NCBI RefSeq assembly: GCF_001667185.1
Contig: NZ_LZIC01000009.1
Location: 1 to 42,243, forward strand
Source: Mycobacterium sp. 852002-50816_SCH5313054-b
Lineage (GTDB): Bacteria; Actinomycetota; Actinomycetes; Mycobacteriales; Mycobacteriaceae
Reading direction: 5' to 3'
DNA: 42,243 nucleotides
Shown: piece after piece, positions 8,452 through 17,039 of the stretch
How positions within the stretch are numbered: the first letter of the stretch is position 1
How the letters are laid out: every line of letters begins with the position of its first letter
The notes under the pieces: generated by a model
Seen by the model: only the letters and a program-made list of their open reading frames with translations
Told to the model about the DNA's origin: nothing
Database searches by the model: none
Made by a program: the position numbers and the translations under genes

Positions 8452-10653
8452 TCAGTTGTGGGCGAGCGTGCGGTCTGCCAGCGCCGCGATCGCCGGCGCC
8501 AACAGCCGGGAGTATTCGAACGTCAGATGGCTCTGGTCGAGATAAACGAGGGTGTTGCCGACGATGACCGGGCAGCGGTTGGCGGTGCAGAACAAGTCGG
8601 TGAGGTCGGCGTATTGTCCGCCGCCGGCGGCGGTGGCGGCGGATTCGGCCGTGATGCCGGGTTCGTTCACCGCGGTCGATCTGGGCGGCGAGCAGGCCGT
8701 GGCGTCATCGAGGTGGCCGGACAGGCAGATCGGTACGTATGACTGTGGGTCGGGGGTGGGCCCGAGTACCAGCACCTGAGCACCGGTGCCGCGCAGCTCT
8801 CGTACCAGGCGGAAGAAACTGTTGTTCCACGCCGAGTCGTAGGACGTGAAACCAGACGGCAAACCGTAGCGGGCACCGTAGCGGCGCAACACGTTGAGCA
8901 CGATGAGCCGCGGGTGCTCGGCGCCCAACCGGTCGACGATCTGGCCGCGCCACCGCGTGCACTCGGTGTATTCCCGGTGCAGGGTGGGGCTGATGATGTG
9001 CAGGTCCAGCAAGGGGCAACCGGCCTTGGCCAGCATTTCCAGCCGCCAGTGCCGCTGGGTGGCGATCTGCTGCAAGGCCGGGTTCCACATCGCGGCGGTG
9101 GAGTCGCCGACGAGGGCCACCGTCGTCGTCGAGGCGGTATCGCCCGCGGCGCATTCGGGCTGTCCGTCCTGGAAGAAATTGCGCATGCAGCCGTCGCGGA
9201 ACAGGACCCCATGTTCGGCTGCGGCGTCGGCCAGCGGGGGTTCGAGGTTCGACGGGACGGCCTTGAGGTCGGCCGATGCTGCTACCGCGGCATGCACCTG
9301 CGCGAACGCCTGCTGGACCGCCGCGTCGTAGGCGGCCATGCTGGAGCCCGCGGGGGCGGGCGCCGCGGTGACGCTGAGTGGCGCCACCGGTGCGCCGTGA
9401 CCGACGGGTGTGGGCACCCACAACAACAGCACCACGCCCACACACACCGCAACCGCGGTGGCCCCACCGCCGAGCGCGAGACTCACCCGCGCAGAGCGGC
9501 GCACGGGATCGGCGAACCGCAGCGGATTTTCGATGAACCGCAGCGTGAGCACGGCCAGCACACCGGAGGCTATGGCCGCCGTCAACCTGGCGACCAGCCC
9601 CAGCGGGTGGCCCAGCAATGCCGGTGCGAGCAGCAGCACCGGCCAGTGCCACAGATACCACGAGTACGAGATCCGGCCGATCGCGCGCATCGGCGAGGAT
9701 CCCAATACGCGGCCGCACCCCTGCGACGCTGTGGCGCAGCCGGCGCCGATCACCAGCAGCGCGCCGAGTGTCGGCAGCAGCGCGGCGGTACCCGGATACA
9801 GGGTGGCCGGACTCAGCTGGTTGCTGGCAACCAGGATCGCCACCAATCCGGCCCACCCGGTCAGCGCGGAAGCCCGTGGCGGTAGGCGCCGCCACTGGCC
9901 GGCCGTGAGGGCGACCAGCCCCCCGGCGGCCAATTGCCAGGCCCGGGTGGGAAGCGAAAAGAACGCGATCGGAGGTGCCACCTCGGTGATCGCAAACGAC
10001 AGCGCGAACGACGCGGCCGCGACCAGCGCAAGGACCACGAGATAGGGCCTCTGAGACGCGGGGGACGCGGGGTCGGTTCCGGGTTTGCTGCGCCGGTATG
10101 CACGTCGGACGAGCCATGCCGTCCCGATGATGAGGGCCGGCCAGATCAGGTAGAACTGTTCTTCCACACCGAGCGACCAGTAGTGCTGGAAGGGCGACGG
10201 CGGCATCATGCCGCCGAAGTAGTCGACGCCCTGCTGAATGAACCAATAGTTACTGACATACAGTGCGCTGGCGATGCCGTCGAAGATGACGGTCCGGGCC
10301 TGTAACGGGGGGAGCAGGACGGCCGAGCCGATCAGGGTGATGACGCCCACCGTGGCCGATGCCGGCAGCAGTCGGCGGGCCCGGGCCCCGTAGAAGTTGC
10401 GCAGCCGCACGGTGCCGGCGCTGCTTACCTCCCGCCACAGCAGCCCGGTGATCAAGAAGCCGGAGATGACGAAGAACACGTCCACCCCGATGAACCCGCC
10501 GTCCACCCCGGGCACGTCAGCATGAAACAGGACAACCGCCAGCACCGCGACCGCGCGCAAGCCCTCGATGTCCGGGCGGAACCGCGACTGCGCCGGGCGC
10601 CGATCCCGCGCCTCTTCGGTAGGGCGAACGCTGTCGGACTGGCGCAAGGTCAC
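8452..10653 (-). CDS. Membrane acyltransferase (acyltransferase-3/OafA type) with SGNH domain, copy B
   Basis: 733 residues, the same length and design as copy A. The membrane domain begins FRPDIEGLRAVAVLAVVLFH and includes FFVISGFLITGLLWRE and HYWSLGVEEQFYLIWPAL. The SGNH domain has VALVGDSTAAMW and the catalytic Asp-His in LDQSHLT. The putative role is O-acylation of the lipopeptide glycans at the membrane. The GTG start (10653-10651) follows AGGTAG on the minus strand, and the conserved promoter box lies about 40 bases upstream. Copy B differs from A and C mostly in the SGNH acceptor regions between the GDS and Asp-His motifs, which suggests different acceptor hydroxyls or sugars (inference). 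It lies downstream, in the same direction, of the epimerase gene. Confidence 0.88.
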   Translation of the reverse strand: MTLRQSDSVRPTEEARDRRPAQSRFRPDIEGLRAVAVLAVVLFHADVPGVDGGFIGVDVFFVISGFLITGLLWREVSSAGTVRLRNFYGARARRLLPASATVGVITLIGSAVLLPPLQARTVIFDGIASALYVSNYWFIQQGVDYFGGMMPPSPFQHYWSLGVEEQFYLIWPALIIGTAWLVRRAYRRSKPGTDPASPASQRPYLVVLALVAAASFALSFAITEVAPPIAFFSLPTRAWQLAAGGLVALTAGQWRRLPPRASALTGWAGLVAILVASNQLSPATLYPGTAALLPTLGALLVIGAGCATASQGCGRVLGSSPMRAIGRISYSWYLWHWPVLLLAPALLGHPLGLVARLTAAIASGVLAVLTLRFIENPLRFADPVRRSARVSLALGGGATAVAVCVGVVLLLWVPTPVGHGAPVAPLSVTAAPAPAGSSMAAYDAAVQQAFAQVHAAVAASADLKAVPSNLEPPLADAAAEHGVLFRDGCMRNFFQDGQPECAAGDTASTTTVALVGDSTAAMWNPALQQIATQRHWRLEMLAKAGCPLLDLHIISPTLHREYTECTRWRGQIVDRLGAEHPRLIVLNVLRRYGARYGLPSGFTSYDSAWNNSFFRLVRELRGTGAQVLVLGPTPDPQSYVPICLSGHLDDATACSPPRSTAVNEPGITAESAATAAGGGQYADLTDLFCTANRCPVIVGNTLVYLDQSHLTFEYSRLLAPAIAALADRTLAHN

Positions 10654-10673
10654 CTACCTGGAACGAGGACACG

Positions 10674-10716
10674 TTCTTTCGAATCGAGGAATTATCACAC
10701 ACGCGTTCAACATGCC
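10674..10716 (-). promoter_or_regulatory. Promoter box shared by the three acyltransferase genes (copy B)
   Basis: The minus strand reads TTGAACGCGTGTGTGATAAT, with GATAAT complementing 10691-10696, followed by CCTCGATTCGAAAG. It is nearly identical to copy A over about 36 bases and lies about 40 bases before the GTG at 10653. Confidence 0.6.
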
Positions 10717-10808
10717 CGCCCGACTTCATCACTATCGAGTGCCTGCGACACCGAGGGCGACGGCGACAGGGTGAAGTAAGGCGCCGCGCACGGCCGGCCC
10801 GACCGGGG

Positions 10809-11921
10809 CTACTTCCGCGGGGCCGTCAGCTGTGTGTGATCGCCTGGCTCGACCGATGATTCGGGTTGCTCGCCGATCCAGTCAAGCAGCGCGGGCAGAC
10901 CGTCCTCGAGCGTCCACTTCGGGCGCCAGTCGAGCTCGCTCTTTGCCGGGTCGATGTCACACCGCGCGGCGCGCACGTCACCGTCGCGGAATTTCCCGAC
11001 GACGTTCGGTGGCGGGGCGCCGCAGATGGCGGCGATCCTGTCCGCCAGCTGATGAATGGTTGTCGGGATCCCCGACCCGATGTCGAGGCAGCGTGCCCCG
11101 TTCGCGGGTTTCTCGATCGCGGCGAACAGTGCCTCGATGATGTCGTCGATATAGACGAAATCCCGCAAGATCCGTCCGTCCTCGTAGATCTCCAGCGCCT
11201 GCTGCTCGCGCGCCAATCGTGCGAAAAGCGCGACTATTCCCGTGTACGAATTGGTCAGCGACTGGCCCGGCCCGTAGACGTTCTGCAGCCGCAGCATGCT
11301 CAGATTGGTGTCATGGGCGGCGGTCCAGGCGGCCAGGATGTGCTCCTGGGCGAGTTTGGTAGCGGCGTAGATGTTGGTGGGCCGCGGCTCGGTTCGGCCG
11401 GCGCAGCTCGCGAGCGGGACGACGGGATCGTCCGTGGGCCCCTGTGGATCCCAGATACCGGCCACCAGCTGGGCGTGGCTTCGGGGCTGCGGATAGAAGA
11501 TCTGGGAGCCGTATTGCCAAGCGCCCTCGCCGTAGACGGCGCGTGACGACGCCAGCACCAGTTGGTCGGGCGCGTGTCCCGAGCGGCTCAGGGCGTCAAG
11601 AAGTTGAGTCGTCCCCACCACGTTCACCGAACCGTGGCGCGTCGCCTCGGAAAGCGACTGCGCCGTTCCCGTCTCGGCCGCCAAATGGACGATCTGGGCC
11701 GGACGGAACAACCGAAGCACGGCATCGCAGTCAGGGGCATGGGTGACATCGCCGGTGAAGAACCGCACCGACGCCGGCAGGTCGATCGCCGCCCGTTCGC
11801 CATGCACCTGCGGGTGCAAGACGTCCATGACGGCGACGTCATAACCGGCTTCGACGAGACGGCGCGAAAGCGCAGACCCGATGAAGCCTGCCCCGCCGGT
11901 GATGAGAACGCGTGTAGACAA
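10809..11921 (-). CDS. NAD-dependent epimerase resembling dTDP-L-rhamnose 4-epimerase (6-deoxy-L-talose formation)
   Basis: 370 residues from a TTG start at 11921. That start is chosen because GGAGGCG sits a proper distance upstream and the coding begins LSTRVLITGGAGFIGSAL; the frame stays open to 11969 but the extra 16 residues are Arg/Pro-rich. Features are the NAD motif TGGAGFIG, MDVLHPQVHG, HLAAETGTAQS, YAATK (Tyr-x3-Lys) and NVYGPGQSLTNSYTGI. The PQVHG and AETGTxQS segments and the YGPGQxLxNxYTG run are, as I recall, typical of WbiB/Tll dTDP-L-rhamnose 4-epimerases, whose product is dTDP-6-deoxy-L-talose, the sugar on the allo-threonine of GPLs. This ties the locus to GPL-like glycans. 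Another dTDP- or GDP-hexose epimerase remains possible. It lies between acyltransferase copies B and C, on the same strand. Confidence 0.75.
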   Translation of the reverse strand: MSTRVLITGGAGFIGSALSRRLVEAGYDVAVMDVLHPQVHGERAAIDLPASVRFFTGDVTHAPDCDAVLRLFRPAQIVHLAAETGTAQSLSEATRHGSVNVVGTTQLLDALSRSGHAPDQLVLASSRAVYGEGAWQYGSQIFYPQPRSHAQLVAGIWDPQGPTDDPVVPLASCAGRTEPRPTNIYAATKLAQEHILAAWTAAHDTNLSMLRLQNVYGPGQSLTNSYTGIVALFARLAREQQALEIYEDGRILRDFVYIDDIIEALFAAIEKPANGARCLDIGSGIPTTIHQLADRIAAICGAPPPNVVGKFRDGDVRAARCDIDPAKSELDWRPKWTLEDGLPALLDWIGEQPESSVEPGDHTQLTAPRK

Positions 11922-12083
11922 CGGCCGACGCCTCCGGTTACTCGGTGAAGGAAATTCGGTGACCGGCACGCGTTGCCAGGGGTGCGGTCCGGGTGATCAT
12001 ACCGAGGCACCACATCTTGATCGGCCGTATCGGTGGGAAGAAAACTACCGGCCTGCCGGACGGCGCTCGGCTGCGCAGACGGC

Positions 12084-14294
12084 TCAACCGCCGGCTGGCG
12101 TGCGGTCGGCCGGCGGCCGTGCGCTGGCGAGCGTGCGGCCGGCGAGCGCACCCATCGCCGGTGCGAGCACCCGCGCGTATTCGCTCGTCAGGTGATCGTC
12201 GAAGTACACCATGGTGTTGCCCACCACGACCGGGCACCGGTCGGCGGTGCAGAACAGCTCGGCGAGGTTTTCGTAATGCCCGCCACCGGCTTGGGTGGCG
12301 GCGGCCTCATCGGCGATGCCGGCTCGGTTCAACGCCTTCGACCGCGGCGCCGAGCAGGCCATCGCGTCGTTGAGGTGGTCGGACAGGCAGATCGGCACCG
12401 ACTCGTAGGGATTCGGGACCGGCCCCAGCACCAGCACCTGCGCGTCGATACCGCGCAGCTGCTGCACGAGGCGGGTCAGCCCGTCGGACCATGCCCGGTT
12501 GTATGGCTTGGGCAGGTAGTCCAGGCCGCCGTACCCGCGGGACATGCTCACCACGACAAGCCGGGGGTGCTCGGCGCGGAGCCGGGCCATCATCGCACCG
12601 CGCCACTGCTCGCAGCGTTGCACGTAATCGACCATGCGCCCGACGAAGCCGGTGGCGGGCAAGCTCATCGGCGGACACGCCCCCTTGGTGAGGGTCTCCA
12701 GCCGCCAGTGCTGCTGCTCGGCGACCTGCTGGAACGCCGGCGCCCACATGGTGGCGTGCGAGTCACCCAGCAGGGCGACGGTCGTCGTCGAAGTGGTGTC
12801 GCCCAGCACGCACCCGGGCTGTCCGACCCCCAAGAGGTTGCGTTGGCAACCGTTGTAGAACTCAGCTCTGTATTCGGCCGCCGCCTCAGCGAGCTTCGGT
12901 TCGAGGTTCGACGGAACGGCCTTCAGGTTGGTGGCCGCCGCGACCGCAGCCTGCGCCTGGGTGAACGCGCTGTGTACCGCCGCGTCGTAGGCGTCGATGG
13001 GGGAGCCCGGAGGCGGAGGCGACGCCGTGATGGTCAACCGCGCGGCCGGTGCGCCGCCACCGACCGGGTTGGGCACCTGGCCCATCAGCGCCACGCCCAC
13101 ACAGACCGCGACCGCGGTGGCCGCACCGCCCAGCGCGAGACTGGCCAGGGCCGACCCACGGATCGGAGCGGCGAATCGGAAGGGATCCTCGATGAAACGC
13201 AACGTGAGCACAGCCAGCCCGCCGGAGATGAGGACTGTCGCCAGCCTGCCGGCCAGCCCCAGTGGGTGGCCTAGCAAGGCCGCTGCGAGCAGCAGCACCG
13301 GCCAGTGCCACAAGTACAAAGAGTAGGAGATCCGGCCGATCGCGCGCATCGGCGTCGTTGCAAGCAGGCGGCCGCATCCCCCGGCGGGCGCGGCACAGCC
13401 GGCGCCGATCACCAGCACCGCACCTAGCACCGGCAACAACGCGGCGGTGCCCGGATAGAGGGTGCCCGGGCCGAGCAGCCCGCAGGCCAGCAGGATCACC
13501 GCCAGCCCCGCCCATCCCGCGATCGAGGCGGCGCGTGCCGGGAGTCGGCGCAACTGGCCGGCCATGAGGGCCACCAGGCCGCCCGCGGCCAGCTGCCACG
13601 CCCGGGTGGGCAGGGAAAAGAACGCCACGGACGGCGCCACGAAAGTGGCGGCCAGCGACAGCGTGAACGACAGGGCTGCGACCAGGGCAAGGACCACCAG
13701 ATACGGGGTTTGCCTGGAAGGGGTGTGGGCCTTGGTGCGCCGGCGCACCAGCCGGATGAGCAACGTGGTGCCGATGATCAACGCCGGCCACACCAGGTAG
13801 AACTGTTCCTCTACACCCAGCGACCAGTAGTGCTGAAACGGCGATGGCGGCTGCGCCGGGGAGAAGTAGCTCAAGCCCTCGTGGGCGAAGTGGTTATTGC
13901 TGACATACAGCGCGCTGTAGACCCCGTCCTCGAGCACGCCGCGGGCCTGCAGCGGGGGCAACAGGGCGGCCGCGCCGATCGCGGTGAGCACGCCCACCAC
14001 GGCCGAGGCCGGCAGCAGCCTGCGAGCCCGGGCTCCGTAAAAGCGGCCCAGCTTCACGGTGCCGGCGGAGCTCACCTCTCGCCACAGCAGCCCCGTGATC
14101 AGGAAGCCCGAGATGACGAAGAAGACGTCCACGCCGACGAACCCGCCGCCCACACCGGGCAGGCCGGCGTGAAACAGGACGACAGCCACGACCGCGACAG
14201 CGCGCAGGCCCTCGATGTCTGGGCGAAAGCCCGACTCTACTGAGCGCTGAGGCCGCAGTCCTTCGATAGGGCTAACGCGGTCGGCGTGCAGCAA
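12084..14294 (-). CDS. Membrane acyltransferase (acyltransferase-3/OafA type) with SGNH domain, copy C
   Basis: 736 residues from a TTG at 14294; no ATG or GTG is available in frame between the promoter and the conserved FRPDIEGLRAVAVVAVVLFH, so the TTG is the best visible start. The membrane domain matches copies A and B (FFVISGFLITGLLWRE, HYWSLGVEEQFYLVWPAL). The SGNH domain carries VALLGDSHATMW. Its final catalytic motif reads YFDDHLT where the paralogues have LDWNHIT and LDQSHLT, so one residue between the Asp and His positions is missing; activity of the SGNH domain is therefore less certain. Likely role: O-acylation of lipopeptide sugars. Divergent from the TylF-type methyltransferase, upstream of the epimerase on the same strand. 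Confidence 0.85.
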   Translation of the reverse strand: MLHADRVSPIEGLRPQRSVESGFRPDIEGLRAVAVVAVVLFHAGLPGVGGGFVGVDVFFVISGFLITGLLWREVSSAGTVKLGRFYGARARRLLPASAVVGVLTAIGAAALLPPLQARGVLEDGVYSALYVSNNHFAHEGLSYFSPAQPPSPFQHYWSLGVEEQFYLVWPALIIGTTLLIRLVRRRTKAHTPSRQTPYLVVLALVAALSFTLSLAATFVAPSVAFFSLPTRAWQLAAGGLVALMAGQLRRLPARAASIAGWAGLAVILLACGLLGPGTLYPGTAALLPVLGAVLVIGAGCAAPAGGCGRLLATTPMRAIGRISYSLYLWHWPVLLLAAALLGHPLGLAGRLATVLISGGLAVLTLRFIEDPFRFAAPIRGSALASLALGGAATAVAVCVGVALMGQVPNPVGGGAPAARLTITASPPPPGSPIDAYDAAVHSAFTQAQAAVAAATNLKAVPSNLEPKLAEAAAEYRAEFYNGCQRNLLGVGQPGCVLGDTTSTTTVALLGDSHATMWAPAFQQVAEQQHWRLETLTKGACPPMSLPATGFVGRMVDYVQRCEQWRGAMMARLRAEHPRLVVVSMSRGYGGLDYLPKPYNRAWSDGLTRLVQQLRGIDAQVLVLGPVPNPYESVPICLSDHLNDAMACSAPRSKALNRAGIADEAAATQAGGGHYENLAELFCTADRCPVVVGNTMVYFDDHLTSEYARVLAPAMGALAGRTLASARPPADRTPAGG

Positions 14295-14328
14295 GGAAGC
14301 AACCTTGGAAAGAAGAATGAGGATGTGT

Positions 14329-14369
14329 TCCCCCGGTCCGGGGAAGTATCACACACGTGTTGAACGCAT
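14329..14369 (-). promoter_or_regulatory. Promoter box shared by the three acyltransferase genes (copy C)
   Basis: The minus strand reads GTTCAACACGTGTGTGATAC, with GATACT complementing 14345-14350. It is the same TGTGATA(A/C)T extended -10 and GTGTG run as copies A and B but with different downstream sequence (CCCCGGACC). It lies about 51 bases from the TTG start at 14294. The rest of the 256-base divergent region holds a TATGTT box at 14374-14379 that could serve the methyltransferase gene. Confidence 0.5.
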
Positions 14370-14550
14370 TCGGTATGTTTGCGAATCATTGTTCATCGTC
14401 TTGGGCTCCTTGGGCTGTCCAAGAGCTGGCGGAAGGCGGCCTGAAGGTTGTCCTGTTTGAGGTTGGAACCCGGAGTTCGCACATGACCTGGCTCAGGCGC
14501 CATGCCGACCCGGTAGGGCCGAGTCGGGCCGAGAACCCGGAGGTGAACCG

Positions 14551-15672
14551 GTGAGCGTCGTCCATAGTCCGAAAGTGGAACGTCCACCAGTGGATCGGAC
14601 GAACCTTCATAACGTATGGAAAGCGGTTCTGGTTGGCCTCGCGCTTCTTGCGGCTGCGGCATGTTATGTCCAGCCGCTACTGCTCGTCGCGTTCGGCGTG
14701 CTTGTCCTGTTACTCCTCTGTGCGCGCCTCATCTACCGGGATCGCGATCGCTACATTCCGAACCTGTATGCCCGCGACACCCGGGTATATGACGACGCCT
14801 ATCGCGCGTTTATCCGCCGCACGCTCGAGGACATGCGGGGGTGCAGAATCGGCGGCCACACGCTGTTATGGGAGGCGTCTCGACTGCCGACGCCGGGCCC
14901 ACAGAGCTCCGACGAACTGCTGCTGGACCTGGGCGTCTGGCTCGGCTGGTCGACGAGGCTGATGTTCGATGCGTCCGGCCGTCAGGTGTACGGCTTCGAT
15001 ACCTTCGAGGGCCTCGTCGAAGACTGGCAAATCGACGACCAGGTCCTCATCAAGCGCGGAACCTTTTCACTGTCGGAACCGCTCGCGCAACGTTCCATGC
15101 AGGACACGGGCGTGAGCTTGCAGGACGGGGTTCCCGCTGCGCTCGGTCGCAAGGTGCAGTTCATCAAGGGGAGCACCTATGAGACGTTGGCGCCGTTCTT
15201 GGCCGATCGGCCGGGCGCCCCGATCACGTTGTTCCACATGGATTTGGACACCTACGAGAGTTGCCTGCATGCGCTGGAAACGTGCAAGGAGCGCTTCGCC
15301 GAAGGATCCATTCTCGTCTTCGACGAATACCTCGTCACCAATGCCGAAATGCTGGCGTTCTTCGAGTTCCAGACCAAGTACGAGCTGGAATGGCGATACC
15401 GGGCGTGGGGTCTCGAGATCATGGAGATGAATCTGGAGATGGTTGTCTCGCGGTGGAAACGCGCGACCTACTACCTGCCCTGGATTGCGGGGTATTGGTT
15501 GGTGGGCGACGGCAGCTATGTCTGGAAGTTCTTCCGCAGCCGGTTTTGGCGGTTCTGGCTGGGCGCACCGATCGGCGACATCTTCTTCATGCTTGGCGCC
15601 GCCGGACAACGGAAGTCGGTCAGCCTCGAAATTACCGGTCTCGGCAAGCTAGACCCGAACCGCCCAGCGTGA
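14551..15672 (+). CDS. TylF/MycF-family sugar O-methyltransferase with an N-terminal membrane anchor
   Basis: 373 residues from a GTG with the Shine-Dalgarno GGAGGTGA at a good distance. Residues about 24-62 are strongly hydrophobic (AVLVGLALLAAAACYV, then LLLVAFGVLVLLLLC), enough for a helical hairpin. The catalytic part has the SAM-site segment ELLLDLGVWLGWSTR (about 122-136), VYGFDTFEGLVEDW and the metal-binding-type LFHMDLDTYESCLHALE (about 228-244) seen in TylF/MycF macrocin O-methyltransferases. GPL loci contain TylF-like rhamnosyl O-methyltransferases (Rmt), but to my knowledge these are smaller soluble proteins, so the anchor is unusual. Likely role: O-methylation of a lipopeptide sugar at the membrane. 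The next gene follows after 17 bases, suggesting co-transcription. Confidence 0.82.
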   Translation: MSVVHSPKVERPPVDRTNLHNVWKAVLVGLALLAAAACYVQPLLLVAFGVLVLLLLCARLIYRDRDRYIPNLYARDTRVYDDAYRAFIRRTLEDMRGCRIGGHTLLWEASRLPTPGPQSSDELLLDLGVWLGWSTRLMFDASGRQVYGFDTFEGLVEDWQIDDQVLIKRGTFSLSEPLAQRSMQDTGVSLQDGVPAALGRKVQFIKGSTYETLAPFLADRPGAPITLFHMDLDTYESCLHALETCKERFAEGSILVFDEYLVTNAEMLAFFEFQTKYELEWRYRAWGLEIMEMNLEMVVSRWKRATYYLPWIAGYWLVGDGSYVWKFFRSRFWRFWLGAPIGDIFFMLGAAGQRKSVSLEITGLGKLDPNRPA

Positions 15673-15689
15673 CCTAGGACCGGGTCGCG

Positions 15690-16958
15690 ATGAAGTTTGT
15701 GTTGGCAAGCTGGGGAAGTCGCGGTGATATCGAGCCCAACCTGGCGGTCGGGCGCGAGCTGGTGCTGCGAGGGCACGACGTGTGCATGGCCGTCCCGCCC
15801 GATCTGGTCGGCTTCGCCGAGGCGGCCGGGGTCGCGGCGGTCGGCTTCGGACCGGAGTCGCGGTCCATCCTGGATTCGCACCGCGAATTCTGGACCTGTT
15901 TCTTCGGCCGCCCCTGGCGGATCGGGGATCTGATGAGGGCGCGGGCCGCAATCGGCGGGCCCCTCCTCCAGAGTTGGCGGGACATGAGCACGACGCTGAG
16001 GTCGCTGGCGGACGGCGCCGACCTGATCTTCACCGGCATCAATTTCGAAGACGCCGCCGCCAATGTCGCGGAGTACTACGACATTCCCCTGGCCACGTTG
16101 CACTACTTCCCGCTGCGTCCCAACGGCCAGACTTTGCGGTTCCTGCCGGCGCGGCTGCGGCGTTCGGCGGTGGCGGCGTTCTGGTGGGTGTCGTGGCGCG
16201 GGATGAAGAAGGTGGAAGACACCCAGCGCCTGGAGCTGGGTCTGCCAAAGGCAACCGGCTCCGCACCGCGACGGATTACCGCACGCGGAGCGCTGGAAAT
16301 CCAGGCCTATGACGAGGTGTGCTTTCCCGGGCTGGCAGCCGAATGGGCCACCTGGGATCGGCAACGTCCCTTTGTGGGCACGCTGACGCTGGAATTGCAG
16401 ACGGATGCCGACCAGGACGTCGCGTCGTGGATCGCCGCCGGAACGCCGCCGATCTTTTTCGGGTTCGGCAGCATTCCGGTCGAATCTCCGGCCGACACGA
16501 TCGCCATGATCGCCGCGGCCTGTGCACAGTTGGGCGAGCGGGCATTGGTAGTCGCCGGCGGGACCGATTACAGCGACGTCCCGCACTTCGACCACGTCAA
16601 GGTGGTGGGAGCGATGAATTACGCGACCGTGTTTCCCGCCTGTCGCGCCGTCGTCCACCACGGCGGCTCGGGCACCACGCCTGTCGCCATGCGCGCGGGT
16701 GTCCCTCAACTCATCCTTTTCTGGGATCTCGTGCACGCGGTTTATGGGGCCGCGGTGAAACGGCTCGGGGTCGGCACCGCCCGGCGCTTTTCGACGGCGA
16801 GTGAGAAATCGATGGTCGCGGATTTGCGGTCCATCCTCGCGCCGGGGTACGCCGCCCGTGCCCGCGAGCTCGCCACCCGGATGACCGAACCCGCCAAAAG
16901 CGCCGCGGCCGCCGCCGACCTCTTGGAAAATCTCGCCCGCCTCAAGCGGGTCTGTTGA
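15690..16958 (+). CDS. Family-1 glycosyltransferase of the GPL Gtf/Rtf type, copy B
   Basis: 422 residues, GT-B fold, closely related to the genes at 7151 and 17040. It starts MKFVLASWGSRGDIEPN. The donor domain has HHGGSGTTPVAMRAGVP, but the following LPDQxxWG found in the paralogues is replaced by FWDLVHAVYG, so the Asp-Gln pair expected to contact the donor sugar is lost. This suggests a different sugar donor (inference), conceivably a uronate or pentose made by the genes at 2322-4748. No Shine-Dalgarno is visible; the 17-base gap after the methyltransferase contains CTAGGACC, like the end of the leaders at 2311 and 7138. Probably co-transcribed with the methyltransferase. Confidence 0.87.
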   Translation: MKFVLASWGSRGDIEPNLAVGRELVLRGHDVCMAVPPDLVGFAEAAGVAAVGFGPESRSILDSHREFWTCFFGRPWRIGDLMRARAAIGGPLLQSWRDMSTTLRSLADGADLIFTGINFEDAAANVAEYYDIPLATLHYFPLRPNGQTLRFLPARLRRSAVAAFWWVSWRGMKKVEDTQRLELGLPKATGSAPRRITARGALEIQAYDEVCFPGLAAEWATWDRQRPFVGTLTLELQTDADQDVASWIAAGTPPIFFGFGSIPVESPADTIAMIAAACAQLGERALVVAGGTDYSDVPHFDHVKVVGAMNYATVFPACRAVVHHGGSGTTPVAMRAGVPQLILFWDLVHAVYGAAVKRLGVGTARRFSTASEKSMVADLRSILAPGYAARARELATRMTEPAKSAAAAADLLENLARLKRVC

Positions 16959-16990
16959 TCGGCATTTGTCAGGCAGCCGCCACGGCCAGG

Positions 16991-17016
16991 AAGTATGGTT
17001 TAGCACTTGTTAGACC
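16991..17016 (+). promoter_or_regulatory. TATGGT-type promoter core upstream of glycosyltransferase C
   Basis: AAGTATGGTTTAGCACTTGTTA matches, with few changes, the promoter cores at 18386-18408 (PKS) and 32503-32525 (mbtH-NRPS). TATGGT (16994-16999) is the presumed -10. No good -35 is visible at the 18-base spacing seen in the other two copies. Confidence 0.5.
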
Positions 17017-17039
17017 TAAGTAGAAGAGCGAGGAGCTCC

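Noticed and set aside
14357..14554. 65-codon frame upstream of the TylF-type methyltransferase
   Set aside because: No domain, no ribosome binding site, begins inside the acyltransferase promoter box; more likely leader sequence.
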